This document shows positions 1 to 7,345 of a DNA stretch of 13,617 nt, in pieces; the first letter of the stretch is position 1, and every line of letters starts with the position of its first letter. The notes below the pieces were generated by a model that saw only the letters and a list, made by a program, of their open reading frames with translations, searched no databases and had not been told where the DNA came from. The translations under genes were made by a program, and so were the position numbers. The stretch is from Prevotellaceae bacterium UBA5903. GTDB lineage: Bacteria > Bacteroidota > Bacteroidia > Bacteroidales > Bacteroidaceae. Where the stretch lies: positions 5,799 to 19,415 of the forward strand of contig DJEH01000076.1 in the NCBI GenBank assembly GCA_002431845.1, in the 5' to 3' direction.

Positions 1-50
1 AAACAATGTGCTAAGGCATATCAATTAATATAGAGCATGATTATGTAAAT

Positions 51-58
51 TAATTTTG
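51..58 (+). promoter_or_regulatory. candidate -7 element upstream of ribD
   Basis: The octamer TAATTTTG matches the Bacteroidota -7 consensus TAnnTTTG exactly. No clear TTTG -33 element lies 17-23 bases upstream, so the assignment rests on the -7 box alone. If used, it gives ribD a leader of roughly 130 bases. The rest of the first 196 bases shows no coding potential that I can support. The -7 octamer lies inside a sequence that recurs near position 3339-3365. Confidence 0.38.
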
Positions 59-196
59 AATACCTACTTAAAGACTACACTCATAATTACAAAGAGAAAC
101 GAAGGCTTGTAAGGCCAACTTCTTAATGGTATAGCCCTTTACAACTTTATTGATTGCACTTAAAAAGGACTTTCCTTCTTAAAATATATTCATCCA

Positions 197-1165
197 ATGA
201 CTACAAACGAAGCATATATGCGCCGCTGCTTAGAACTGGCTCAGTACGGACGAATGCACGCTGCACCTAACCCTATGGTGGGGGCTGTGATTGTACACAA
301 CGACCGCATTATTGGCGAAGGCTATCATGCCGTATGCGGCAAAGCTCATGCTGAAGTAAATGCTATCAACTCTGTTAAACCAGAGGATCGACCTTTACTT
401 AAAGAAAGCACTATCTACGTGAGCCTTGAGCCATGCGCACACTATGGTAAAACGCCACCTTGTGCGTTGCTCATCGTAAAAACGGGCATTCCGCGTGTTG
501 TGGTGGGCTGTATAGACCCTTTTGCCAAGGTGCAAGGAAAGGGCATCAGCATTCTGCGCGAAGCAGGCATTGAGGTGACTGTTGGGGTGCTTGAGGACGA
601 ATGCAAAGCGCTGAACCGCCGTTTCTTTACGGCTCAAACCAAGCATCGCCCCTATGTTACACTAAAATGGGCACGCTCTGCCGATGGCTTTATTGACACT
701 TGGCGCGAAGAGGGAACACCCGAAGAGGCTGCAAAAATTTCTACACCTTTCTCAATCATGCGTGTGCACCAACTTAGAGCTATGAACCAAGCTATTTTGG
801 TGGGACACAACACTTTGAAAATGGACAAGCCCCAACTTAACGTGCGCCATTGGGCGGGCAATCAGCCCACACGCGTAGTACTCGGACGCGTGGCCGAAGG
901 CGAATTGCCACACGGATGGTTGGCTTATGCCGACATCACAACCGCACTGAGCGAACTCTATCGATTGGGCATTCAGTCGTTATTGGTTGAAGGTGGACAA
1001 CAAACACTTCAAAGCTTTATAGACCAAGGTCTGTGGGACGAAGCCTATGTTGAAGTGTCGGAGCAACCCTTGGGTAGCGGTGTGCCCGAACCACGACTCC
1101 CTGTGGGCATCAAACTGATCGAAGAGCGTTTCTTTGGTAGCACCATTTGGCACTACGAAGGATAA
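197..1165 (+). CDS. ribD: RibD: diaminohydroxyphosphoribosylaminopyrimidine deaminase / 5-amino-6-(5-phosphoribosylamino)uracil reductase
   Basis: Bifunctional cytosolic enzyme for the second and third steps of riboflavin synthesis: deamination of the pyrimidine from GTP cyclohydrolase II, then NADPH-dependent reduction of the ribosyl group. Residues 1-145 form the zinc-dependent cytidine-deaminase-like domain. The signature His51-Ala-Glu53 and PCAHYGKTPPC (79-89, with Cys80 and Cys89) supply zinc ligands and the catalytic Glu. Residues 151-322 form the RibD C-terminal reductase domain, with VGHNTLKMDKPQLNVR (202-217) and LLVEGG (262-267). The protein is 322 aa, whereas E. coli RibD is about 367. 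The shortfall falls between RVVLG (226-230) and the LVEGG motif, where about 30 residues of the usual Rossmann-like core are absent. The ATG start gives the usual family N-terminus (YMRRCLELA). No other riboflavin gene is adjacent. Confidence 0.95.
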   Translation: MTTNEAYMRRCLELAQYGRMHAAPNPMVGAVIVHNDRIIGEGYHAVCGKAHAEVNAINSVKPEDRPLLKESTIYVSLEPCAHYGKTPPCALLIVKTGIPRVVVGCIDPFAKVQGKGISILREAGIEVTVGVLEDECKALNRRFFTAQTKHRPYVTLKWARSADGFIDTWREEGTPEEAAKISTPFSIMRVHQLRAMNQAILVGHNTLKMDKPQLNVRHWAGNQPTRVVLGRVAEGELPHGWLAYADITTALSELYRLGIQSLLVEGGQQTLQSFIDQGLWDEAYVEVSEQPLGSGVPEPRLPVGIKLIEERFFGSTIWHYEG

Positions 1166-1198
1166 AGCACCGAGGTGACTCTTTTTACATAACGCATA

Positions 1199-1245
1199 AA
1201 CTTGCATGACTTGTCCTGTTTTTAACGATAAGAGCATGCAAAGTT
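1199..1245. terminator. imperfect hairpin between ribD and the rhomboid gene
   Basis: AACTTGCATG (1199-1208) can pair with CATGCAAAGTT (1235-1245) with one bulged base, enclosing a 26-base loop. It lies 34 bases after the ribD stop. It is followed by an A-rich rather than T-rich stretch, so it is a weak terminator on the + strand. It might be an attenuator or simply fortuitous. No + strand TAnnTTTG element is seen in this 100-base gap, so the rhomboid gene may be read through from ribD. Confidence 0.25.
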
Positions 1246-1265
1246 AAAAATTTATTCTATCTCTT

Positions 1266-2201
1266 ATGCACAATATTCCTCCCGTTACACGCAACCTATT
1301 AATCATCAACGTTATTTGTTATCTTGCGCAGTCTGTTATGCGCATGTATGGCATTGATGTTACTGATTGGTTGGGACTTCACTTTGTACTGGCAGACCAA
1401 TTTAATGTGTTCCAACTTGTGAGCTATATGTTCTTGCATGGTAGCTTCACTCACCTTTTCTTTAACATGTTCTCGCTATGGATGTTTGGCGGACTGATAG
1501 AACGAACATTGGGTGTGAAACGCTTTTTGACATACTACTTTGTGTGTGGAATAGGCGCCGGTATCTGTCAAGAGATATGGCAGACGGCCGACTATTTTAT
1601 AGAAAATATGCAGAGTTTCACCATGGTGAACATTGGCAATGGCATTATCCCAATGGGCGAATTTTTGAACTCATGGACCACTATCGGAGCTTCGGGGGCT
1701 TGCTATGGTGTGTTGTTGGCTTTTGGTATGCTCTACCCCAATGAACGCATCATGCTGCTATTGCCACCAATACCGATGAAAGCTAAATACTTTGTGGCTG
1801 GATATGCTGCTATTGAACTTATATCGGCCTACACCTCTAACGACAATGTGGCACACTTTGCTCACTTAGGTGGTATGCTCTTTGGATGGTTCTTGATTTG
1901 GCTATGGAAACGCCGTAGCAACAGAAACACAAATGCTGGATGGGGACAATGGACTTATCCTCAGCAAAACCACAAAAACAGCGTTTGGAAGGATAAGATA
2001 AAAGGTGCTTTTACACCGCATAAAACCACTGCGGGCAATGCGCACCACACTGCAACCCGAGAAACTGATTACGAATATAATATCCGAAGCAAAGAGGAGG
2101 AGCAACGCATGGATGAAATTCTTGACAAGATCAAGCGCTCTGGGTATGATAGTTTGACTACAGATGAAAAAAGAGAACTCTTTAGAATTAGCAGGAAATA
2201 A
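1266..2201 (+). CDS. rhomboid-family intramembrane serine protease with C-terminal DUF6576-like tail
   Basis: Inner-membrane protease that cleaves transmembrane substrates inside the bilayer. The fold is a six-helix rhomboid core (about residues 10-214). It shows the HxxxxHxxxN motif (His58, His63, Asn67), the catalytic serine in GASGACYG (141-148, Ser143) and the partner histidine in AHLGGMLFG (199-207, His200), so the Ser/His dyad is intact. A polar loop of about 35 residues (106-140) separates helix 3 from the serine helix. After the last helix comes a basic, low-complexity linker (215-270) and a conserved helical tail (about 275-311, with DEILDKIKRSGYDSLT). I recognise the tail as the short domain attached to many Bacteroidota rhomboids (DUF6576). 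Its substrate is unknown. The gene's 3' end overlaps or nearly abuts the next gene, suggesting one transcript. Confidence 0.92.
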   Translation: MHNIPPVTRNLLIINVICYLAQSVMRMYGIDVTDWLGLHFVLADQFNVFQLVSYMFLHGSFTHLFFNMFSLWMFGGLIERTLGVKRFLTYYFVCGIGAGICQEIWQTADYFIENMQSFTMVNIGNGIIPMGEFLNSWTTIGASGACYGVLLAFGMLYPNERIMLLLPPIPMKAKYFVAGYAAIELISAYTSNDNVAHFAHLGGMLFGWFLIWLWKRRSNRNTNAGWGQWTYPQQNHKNSVWKDKIKGAFTPHKTTAGNAHHTATRETDYEYNIRSKEEEQRMDEILDKIKRSGYDSLTTDEKRELFRISRK

Positions 2202-3321
2202 AAGAACGCAAAGAAGCCCCCTAAACACTACTCACAAACATATATCAAAACATTGCTCATCATTGAAAAAACTATTTTCGTTCTTTAACTGGTTGGCCGT
2301 ATTGCTAATGTGGGGATGTGCTGCCACTGTGTACGTAAACCCTGGCGTATACGGCAAATACTTCAGTGTTATCGGACTAACTTTCCCTATTTGTGTGGCA
2401 TTGGTGCTGTTTATGGCAGTAGCTACACTGCTCTTTCAACCTAAAATGGCATGGATTCCTCTTGTGGGATTTGTGGGTTGTTGCGGTTCTATTCGCGACT
2501 ATTGCCCTTTAAATCTTTCATCACCTCCACCTAAAAACACATGGAAAGTAATGTCGTACAACACAATGAGCTTTGGCAACTGGGAAAAGGATGAACAAAC
2601 AGGAGAGTACGAAGCGGCACGCTACATCTGTTCTCAACAACCTGACATTGCATGTCTGCAAGAGATAGCCTTTCGTAACGACGAAGACCACGAATTGGTG
2701 CAGAGAACTGTGAAGCGCTACAAGCTACACTTTGACTGGAGTTTCGTAGGTGGGAGCAAAGTGGGAGTTATCTCTAAATTTCCTATCGCTAAGAACGAAA
2801 TGATATGTCACTCCGAATGTAATGGTGCTGTGGCTTTTTATCTTACGCCCAAAGCTAAAGACACTGTTGTGGTGGTATGTGCTCATTTAGAATCGATGCG
2901 ACTATCACAAAAAGAACGCACTAATTATAAAGAAATAGTAGAAAACCCCGAGCAAATTGATGAAGTTCATGGCAAATTAAGCCTTATCAAAAAGATTGCT
3001 ACAGGTGGGCAAGAAAGGGCACATCAGGTAGATACGCTGATGGCGTTCCTTGACAAACATGCCCACTCAAAGATTATTCTGATGGGCGACTTTAATGACA
3101 CCCCCATCAGCTATGCCCACCACATGGTGTGCAATAGGCTGACCGATGCTTACAGAGCTACGGGTAATGGTATAGGTCGCTCGTTTAACAAAGATGCTAT
3201 CTATGTGCGTATCGACAACATCTTTTGTTCATCACACTTTAAACCCTACGCTGTGAAGGTAGACGATAGTGTTCCCTTCTCTGACCATTATCCTATTATT
3301 GGATATTTAAAAGAACAATAG
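2164..3321 (+). CDS. membrane-anchored endonuclease/exonuclease/phosphatase-family protein
   Basis: Residues 127-383 are an EEP (DNase I-like) metal-dependent hydrolase domain. Visible motifs are VMSYNTMSFGN (Asn133), CLQEI (164-168, Glu167), GVISKFPI (201-208), CAHLES (His241), MGDFNDTP (307-314, Asp309 and Asn311) and SDHYPI (373-378, Asp374 and His375). All the usual catalytic and metal-binding residues appear present. Three hydrophobic segments precede it (about 38-57, 66-91, 95-110). With a basic N-terminus inside, that would place the catalytic domain in the periplasm (inference). The start is uncertain. The ATG at 2164 overlaps the rhomboid gene by 38 bases and adds a polar 33-residue extension. 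An in-frame TTG at 2263 would start MKKLFSFFNWLAVLL, a more natural N-terminus (352 aa). The substrate cannot be told: nucleic acid, phospholipid or inositol phosphate are all handled by this superfamily. Confidence 0.85.
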   Translation: MKKENSLELAGNKRTQRSPLNTTHKHISKHCSSLKKLFSFFNWLAVLLMWGCAATVYVNPGVYGKYFSVIGLTFPICVALVLFMAVATLLFQPKMAWIPLVGFVGCCGSIRDYCPLNLSSPPPKNTWKVMSYNTMSFGNWEKDEQTGEYEAARYICSQQPDIACLQEIAFRNDEDHELVQRTVKRYKLHFDWSFVGGSKVGVISKFPIAKNEMICHSECNGAVAFYLTPKAKDTVVVVCAHLESMRLSQKERTNYKEIVENPEQIDEVHGKLSLIKKIATGGQERAHQVDTLMAFLDKHAHSKIILMGDFNDTPISYAHHMVCNRLTDAYRATGNGIGRSFNKDAIYVRIDNIFCSSHFKPYAVKVDDSVPFSDHYPIIGYLKEQ

Positions 3322-3328
3322 CTCTAAA

Positions 3329-3361
3329 TAGGTGTTCAAAATTAATTGATATGAATACCTA
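3329..3361. repeat. inverted repeat just after the EEP gene
   Basis: TAGGTGTTCA (3329-3338) and TGAATACCTA (3352-3361) form a 10-bp stem with one G-T pair and a 13-base AT-rich loop, starting 8 bases after the stop codon. The right arm and loop (3339-3365) resemble positions 47-70 upstream of ribD, sharing the exact 14-mer TGAATACCTACTTA and, next to it, AAATTAATT. There is no T-tract after it, so a terminator role is doubtful. Confidence 0.45.
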
Positions 3362-3381
3362 CTTATACAAAAATAAAATAT

Positions 3382-3440
3382 GTTCTCAAACACACGTGTG
3401 CAACTAACCAAGTTGAGCACGCATGGTTTGAGAACTTTTT
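3382..3440. terminator. nested-hairpin bidirectional terminator between EEP gene and dgt
   Basis: GTTCTCAAAC (3382-3391) is the exact reverse complement of GTTTGAGAAC (3426-3435). On the + strand the stem is followed by TTTTTCG; on the - strand it is followed by a T-rich run (reverse complement of 3363-3381). Inside the loop, GTGTGCAACT (3396-3405) can pair with AGTT(GA)GCACGC (3411-3422) with a two-base bulge and one wobble. CACACGTGTG (3391-3400) is itself a perfect palindrome. The position between convergent genes fits a shared terminator. Confidence 0.75.
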
Positions 3441-3444
3441 CGTA

Positions 3445-4806
3445 TTATACACTGGGCAACGAATGACCATTTATCTTTCGGTAAAGGTCGAGGGCATAAA
3501 CATCTGTCATGCCCGATATATAGTCAAGGGCAGCCATAAGACGGTCGCCCTCACGCATGGCACATACTTCATACTGCGATGGCACTTGCTGCAAGAGCAA
3601 CTGTGAATAAGCCTTGTCGGGGGCCATCACAGCATCGGTAATTAGCTCAAGTAAGGTGTAGATAATGTGGTAACCAGCTAAGTCTACATCCGTTACTTCA
3701 TGACAACGATAAATGCGCGTTTTTGCCACTTGTTCGCACTGCTTATAGGCGGTACGTAGGATTGGTGGCAAATGATCAATGAGTGAACCTGTAAATGTAC
3801 CAGCTAATATCTGCTGCTCATTCTCTAAGAAAATGCTGACGCAAGCTCTTTCAAGCGCATTAATAACACATGAGCGGTAGTAAACTATCTTGTCGTCTAC
3901 ATCGGTATCGGGCGTATAACGTTGGCGAAGCCTTGCTTGCTCTTCTTCTTCAAAAAACGATAGGAAGAGATTCATGGCTTGTTCATCAGAGAGCAACCGC
4001 AGTTTGTGCGCATCTTCAATATCCATGATTTCGTAGCAAATGTCGTCTGCAGCCTCAACAAGATATACCAACGGATGACGTGCAAAGCGCACAGCTCCGT
4101 TAGGGAAATCGGACAAACGCTTCAGTCCTAAAGCATCAGCAATGTGTAGATAGGTAGCACGTTCAGCCTCAAAGAATCCAAACTTGGGCTTTGTTATCGC
4201 GCCATCTGAGCCATAAGGATATTTTACTATTGATGCAAGCGTGGCATAGGTCATTACAAAGCCTCCACGACGACGCCCATTAAAGTGGTGAGTCAATAGT
4301 CTGAAAGTATTGGCATTTCCGTCAAACCGCGTTATATCAAGCCACTCTGCTTCGGAGAGTTTTTCGCCTCGTCCTGTTATCAGATTGTGCAGTTCAGCTC
4401 CCTTACCTTCGCTAAAATAAGTACGTATGGCACGCTCGCCAGAGTGTCCGAAAGGTGGATTGCCCATATCATGTGCTAAACATGCAGCACTCACTATGGC
4501 GCCCAAACTCGTTACCTCTGTATCGGCAAGCTCGGGATGCATATTGATTAGTTCACGGCTAATATCCGTTCCTAACGACCGCCCAACGCTTGATACCTCA
4601 AGGCTATGCGTGAGCCTATTGTGCACGAACACACTGCCTGGAAGCGGAAATACTTGCGTTTTATTTTGCATACGTCTAAAAGCAGCAGAAAAGATAAGGC
4701 GGTCGTAGTCGCGCTGAAATTCGGTGCGTCGTTCTTCAAGCGGTTTAGGCTTATTTTCCTTGCCAAGACGCTTAGACGAGATAAGAGTTTGCCATTTCAT
4801 AATCAT
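3445..4806 (-). CDS. dgt: Dgt-type deoxynucleoside triphosphate triphosphohydrolase (HD domain)
   Basis: Cytosolic HD-superfamily enzyme that hydrolyses dGTP, or dNTPs more generally, to deoxynucleoside and tripolyphosphate. The N-terminal part contains the family pattern RRTEFQRDYDRLIFSAAFRR (26-45) and QVFPLPGSVFVHNRLTHS (51-68). The HD metal ligands are His67, His112-Asp113 (AHDMGNPPFGH, 111-121) and Asp254 in EAADDICY (251-258). FDGNANTFRLL (161-171) is another conserved family stretch. The 453-aa length is typical for Bacteroidota members; E. coli Dgt is about 505. The first ATG (MIMKW) is preferred over the third codon because an AGGA-like sequence sits 7 bases upstream of it. The gene diverges from dut across 114 bases, linking two dNTP-hydrolysing enzymes. 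Whether it prefers dGTP or is broad-spectrum cannot be read from the sequence. Confidence 0.93.
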   Translation of the reverse strand: MIMKWQTLISSKRLGKENKPKPLEERRTEFQRDYDRLIFSAAFRRMQNKTQVFPLPGSVFVHNRLTHSLEVSSVGRSLGTDISRELINMHPELADTEVTSLGAIVSAACLAHDMGNPPFGHSGERAIRTYFSEGKGAELHNLITGRGEKLSEAEWLDITRFDGNANTFRLLTHHFNGRRRGGFVMTYATLASIVKYPYGSDGAITKPKFGFFEAERATYLHIADALGLKRLSDFPNGAVRFARHPLVYLVEAADDICYEIMDIEDAHKLRLLSDEQAMNLFLSFFEEEEQARLRQRYTPDTDVDDKIVYYRSCVINALERACVSIFLENEQQILAGTFTGSLIDHLPPILRTAYKQCEQVAKTRIYRCHEVTDVDLAGYHIIYTLLELITDAVMAPDKAYSQLLLQQVPSQYEVCAMREGDRLMAALDYISGMTDVYALDLYRKINGHSLPSV

Positions 4807-4827
4807 TGAGTTTTCCTTTTTTCATTG

Positions 4828-4835
4828 CAAAAGTA
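4828..4835 (-). promoter_or_regulatory. candidate -7 element for dgt
   Basis: On the minus strand the octamer reads TACTTTTG, an exact TAnnTTTG match, 22 bases before the dgt ATG. This implies a very short leader of about 15-20 bases. The expected TTTG -33 box is not clear. It faces the dut promoter within the same 114-base region. Confidence 0.4.
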
Positions 4836-4877
4836 TTAAAAAGCAAGCACAACACGTCTTTATTGCCCTAAAATCAC

Positions 4878-4885
4878 TAATTTTG
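4878..4885 (+). promoter_or_regulatory. candidate -7 element for dut
   Basis: TAATTTTG matches TAnnTTTG exactly and ends 35 bases before the dut ATG, a normal promoter-to-start distance. No strong -33 TTTG is visible upstream. It would drive dut and perhaps the three envelope genes that follow. Confidence 0.42.
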
Positions 4886-4920
4886 CTTTTCTTTGTAACG
4901 ACATATCATCCTTGTAAAAA

Positions 4921-5355
4921 ATGAAAATCAAAATAGTAAACAATTCGAACAATCCACTACCTGAATATGCCACCGAACAAAGTGCAGGGCTTGACTTGCG
5001 TGCCAATCTTACAGCAGACGTAACGTTGCAACCCTTAGAAAGACGTCTCATCCCCATTGGATTGCGTATTGCACTGCCCAAAGGCTATGAGGCACAAGTG
5101 CGTCCGCGCTCTGGCTTGGCACTAAAGCATGGCATCACACTGCTCAACACTCCTGGAACTATCGATGCCGACTATCGTGGCGAAATAGGTGTGATAATGG
5201 TTAATCTGTCAAACGAGCCATTCAAAATAACACACGGCGACCGCATTGCTCAACTTGTTATTGCTCGCTTTGAACACGCTGATTGGGACATTGTTGAAAG
5301 CCTTGACGAAACAAGCAGAGGCGAAGGAGGGTTTGGACACACGGGTAAGGAATGA
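4921..5355 (+). CDS. dut: dUTPase (deoxyuridine 5'-triphosphate nucleotidohydrolase)
   Basis: Cytosolic homotrimeric enzyme that converts dUTP to dUMP and pyrophosphate, keeping uracil out of DNA and feeding dTMP synthesis. All five trimeric-dUTPase motifs are present in order: motif 1 AGLDLRA (22-28); motif 2 PRSGLALKHGI (62-72); motif 3 GTIDADYRGEIGVIMVN (79-95), with the catalytic Asp82 and uracil-stacking Tyr85; motif 4 RIAQLVIARF (108-117); motif 5 RGEGGFGHTG (133-142), the glycine-rich phosphate-binding tail. At 144 aa it has the normal length and appears complete. It is the first gene of a same-strand series that continues with three exported proteins, and it sits head to head with dgt. 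Confidence 0.97.
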   Translation: MKIKIVNNSNNPLPEYATEQSAGLDLRANLTADVTLQPLERRLIPIGLRIALPKGYEAQVRPRSGLALKHGITLLNTPGTIDADYRGEIGVIMVNLSNEPFKITHGDRIAQLVIARFEHADWDIVESLDETSRGEGGFGHTGKE

Positions 5356-5467
5356 CCCCAGCGGTACATGGCTATTGCCTCCAATGCTATATGCGTTAGC
5401 CACACCAATCAACACCATTTTATATCTTACAAAACACTATTTATCTTTAAAAAACAAAAGGCTTAGT

Positions 5468-7285
5468 ATGCGCTTTAAGTTGCAACACATTATATGGCTA
5501 ATCACGTTAGTGTGTGTGGCATCATCATGCCACACGCAACGGTCGGCACATACCCAAGCTATACAACCAAGCATAAAGACTACCTCAACAACCTTAAACC
5601 TACCACCGCATACTTCGACAATTAGTTACAAGCAAGAACGACGATTTAACGAGCTCTTTCTTGAAGCCATACGCCAAAAAGAGGCTGACCACATTGATGC
5701 TGAATACGAACTGCTTGACGCTGCACTTAAACTCAATCCTAACGCATCTGAAGCCATTTACGAAATGGGACTGCTCAAGCTATCTTACTCATCATTTTCA
5801 GACACTTTGTCGCGTGCACAGGGCGACTCGTTGCTACACAAGGCTGTGAGAATAGACAACAAAAACGTTTATTACAAAGAGGCACTTGCCACATATTTGG
5901 CCAATAGTGCTAAATATAGAGAGGCGATAGCCCTCTATGAAGAATTGGCAGACGAGAAAGAAACAGACGAAACACTAAGCGTGTTGATATGGCTCTACAA
6001 AACAAGTGGAGACTATGCTGGCGCTATCCGCACTATCGAAAGATTAGAACGTATTGATGGAAAGTCGGAACAATTGAGCATTGAAAAGTTTCAAACATAC
6101 TTGGCTATGAAGGACGACGAACACGCCTATCAAGCTATTGAAGACCTTTGTGCTGAATATCCATACGACCTACGCTATCGTGTGCTCTTGGGCGATTTAT
6201 ACGACCAACATGGCTATCATGAACAAGCTCTCTATATCTACAAGGATGTGCTAACAGCAGAGCCAGACAATAGTTACGCACAAATCTCGCTACTTGCCTA
6301 TTACAAAGCAGCGCAAGCAGATTCTTTATACTTAGACCTCCTGCAAAAGGTGGTGCTTAACCCACACACTCAAAGCGGTGCACGCTTAGAAGCCATGAGA
6401 GGCTATGCCGCAGACAATATAAAAAATGGAGGTGACTCATTGGCTGTATTGTCACTATTCAAAAAGGTACTAAACAGTCCACAAGAGAGCCGCGACATGG
6501 CTGAACTCTATGCCTATTATGTAATGGGCAAGCATATGCCTACAGACAGCATACTCAGTGCACTTCACAATATTTTAGAGGTTGAACCCGACTATACAAA
6601 GGCTCGTCTACAAGTCCTACTCATTCTGCTTCAGCAGGGCAACATGGAACAAGTAACCAATACCTGCCACGAGGGAGAACTTTACGACCCTAACGAAGTT
6701 ACATTTTACTACTACGAGGGCACCGCTCTCTACCGTTTGGGGCGTGACAAGGAGGCCATCCGGCAACTACAAAAGGGTGTAGAACGGATTAACGATGATA
6801 CCGACCGGCAATTGGCATCAGACATTTATGCACTGCTTGGTGATGTGCTACATGGTTGCACCTACAAAGAGGATGCATACGTGGCATACGAAAAGGCCTT
6901 AGAGTATAACCCTAAGAATTTATTGTGCCTTAACAACTATGCTTACTTCCTTTCGCTTGATGGCAAGCACCTTGACAAAGCCGAACAAATGAGTCGTCGC
7001 ACCATAGAGGCAGAGGGCGACAATGCTACTTATCTCGACACTTACGCTTGGATACTCTACCTCAAACGCGACTATAACCAAGCACGCATCTACATGGACG
7101 AGGCACTGCTCTTTACCAACGAAACGGCAGAGAATGCATCCATATTTGAACATGCAGGCAACATTGCATACAAATGTGGCAACCGCTCGCAAGCACTCGT
7201 TTATTGGAAAAAAGCACTATCGCTCTACACCGACAAAGCAAGCAAAAGAAGGGTGCAACAAAAAGTGTGGCGTCGCAGGATTTAG
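5468..7285 (+). CDS. tetratricopeptide-repeat lipoprotein
   Basis: No specific function is recognised. The reading frame stays open back to 5246, overlapping dut. The ATG at 5468 is chosen because it begins a lipoprotein signal: MRFK, a hydrophobic core, then ASSC with Cys21 as the lipidated residue. This gives a 605-aa protein. After a Ser/Thr-rich linker (25-50), nearly the whole chain is helical TPR-like repeats. Good examples are about 135-165, 168-197, 236-267 (GDLYDQHGYHEQALYIYKDV), 411-440, 451-482 (DAYVAYEKALEYNPKN), 486-517 and 557-588 (YKCGNRSQALVYWKKAL). Such repeats are protein-protein scaffolds. The predicted location is membrane-anchored in the periplasm or outer membrane. It is followed after 60 bases by the DUF4292 lipoprotein gene. 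TATCTTTA at 5442-5449 is a near-match to a -7 box, so a secondary promoter is possible. Confidence 0.85.
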   Translation: MRFKLQHIIWLITLVCVASSCHTQRSAHTQAIQPSIKTTSTTLNLPPHTSTISYKQERRFNELFLEAIRQKEADHIDAEYELLDAALKLNPNASEAIYEMGLLKLSYSSFSDTLSRAQGDSLLHKAVRIDNKNVYYKEALATYLANSAKYREAIALYEELADEKETDETLSVLIWLYKTSGDYAGAIRTIERLERIDGKSEQLSIEKFQTYLAMKDDEHAYQAIEDLCAEYPYDLRYRVLLGDLYDQHGYHEQALYIYKDVLTAEPDNSYAQISLLAYYKAAQADSLYLDLLQKVVLNPHTQSGARLEAMRGYAADNIKNGGDSLAVLSLFKKVLNSPQESRDMAELYAYYVMGKHMPTDSILSALHNILEVEPDYTKARLQVLLILLQQGNMEQVTNTCHEGELYDPNEVTFYYYEGTALYRLGRDKEAIRQLQKGVERINDDTDRQLASDIYALLGDVLHGCTYKEDAYVAYEKALEYNPKNLLCLNNYAYFLSLDGKHLDKAEQMSRRTIEAEGDNATYLDTYAWILYLKRDYNQARIYMDEALLFTNETAENASIFEHAGNIAYKCGNRSQALVYWKKALSLYTDKASKRRVQQKVWRRRI

Positions 7286-7345
7286 CATAACACCATTGTT
7301 TAACTATCTCACATATAATAAGTAAATACATTCATCAACCATATA

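Noticed and set aside
104..115. 11-base match GCTTGTAAGGC to the reverse complement at 13426-13436
   Set aside because: An 11-base match between strands is expected many times by chance in a window of this size.
1239..1246. Minus-strand TAACTTTG, a -7-like box facing into ribD, with a short reverse frame (1237 down to 980)
   Set aside because: The implied transcript start would fall at or after the frame's ATG, there is no properly spaced -33 box, and the encoded 85 residues resemble nothing. Possibly part of the hairpin at 1199-1245.
4606..4924. Plus-strand frames antisense to the start of dgt and crossing the dgt/dut promoter region
   Set aside because: They overlap the HD-domain N-terminus in the opposite sense, have no recognisable protein features and would read through the dut promoter.
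5246..5467. Upstream extension of the TPR lipoprotein frame overlapping dut by 110 bases
   Set aside because: The extension would put 74 residues before a textbook lipoprotein signal peptide and overlap the conserved dUTPase motif 5; the ATG at 5468 is far more plausible.
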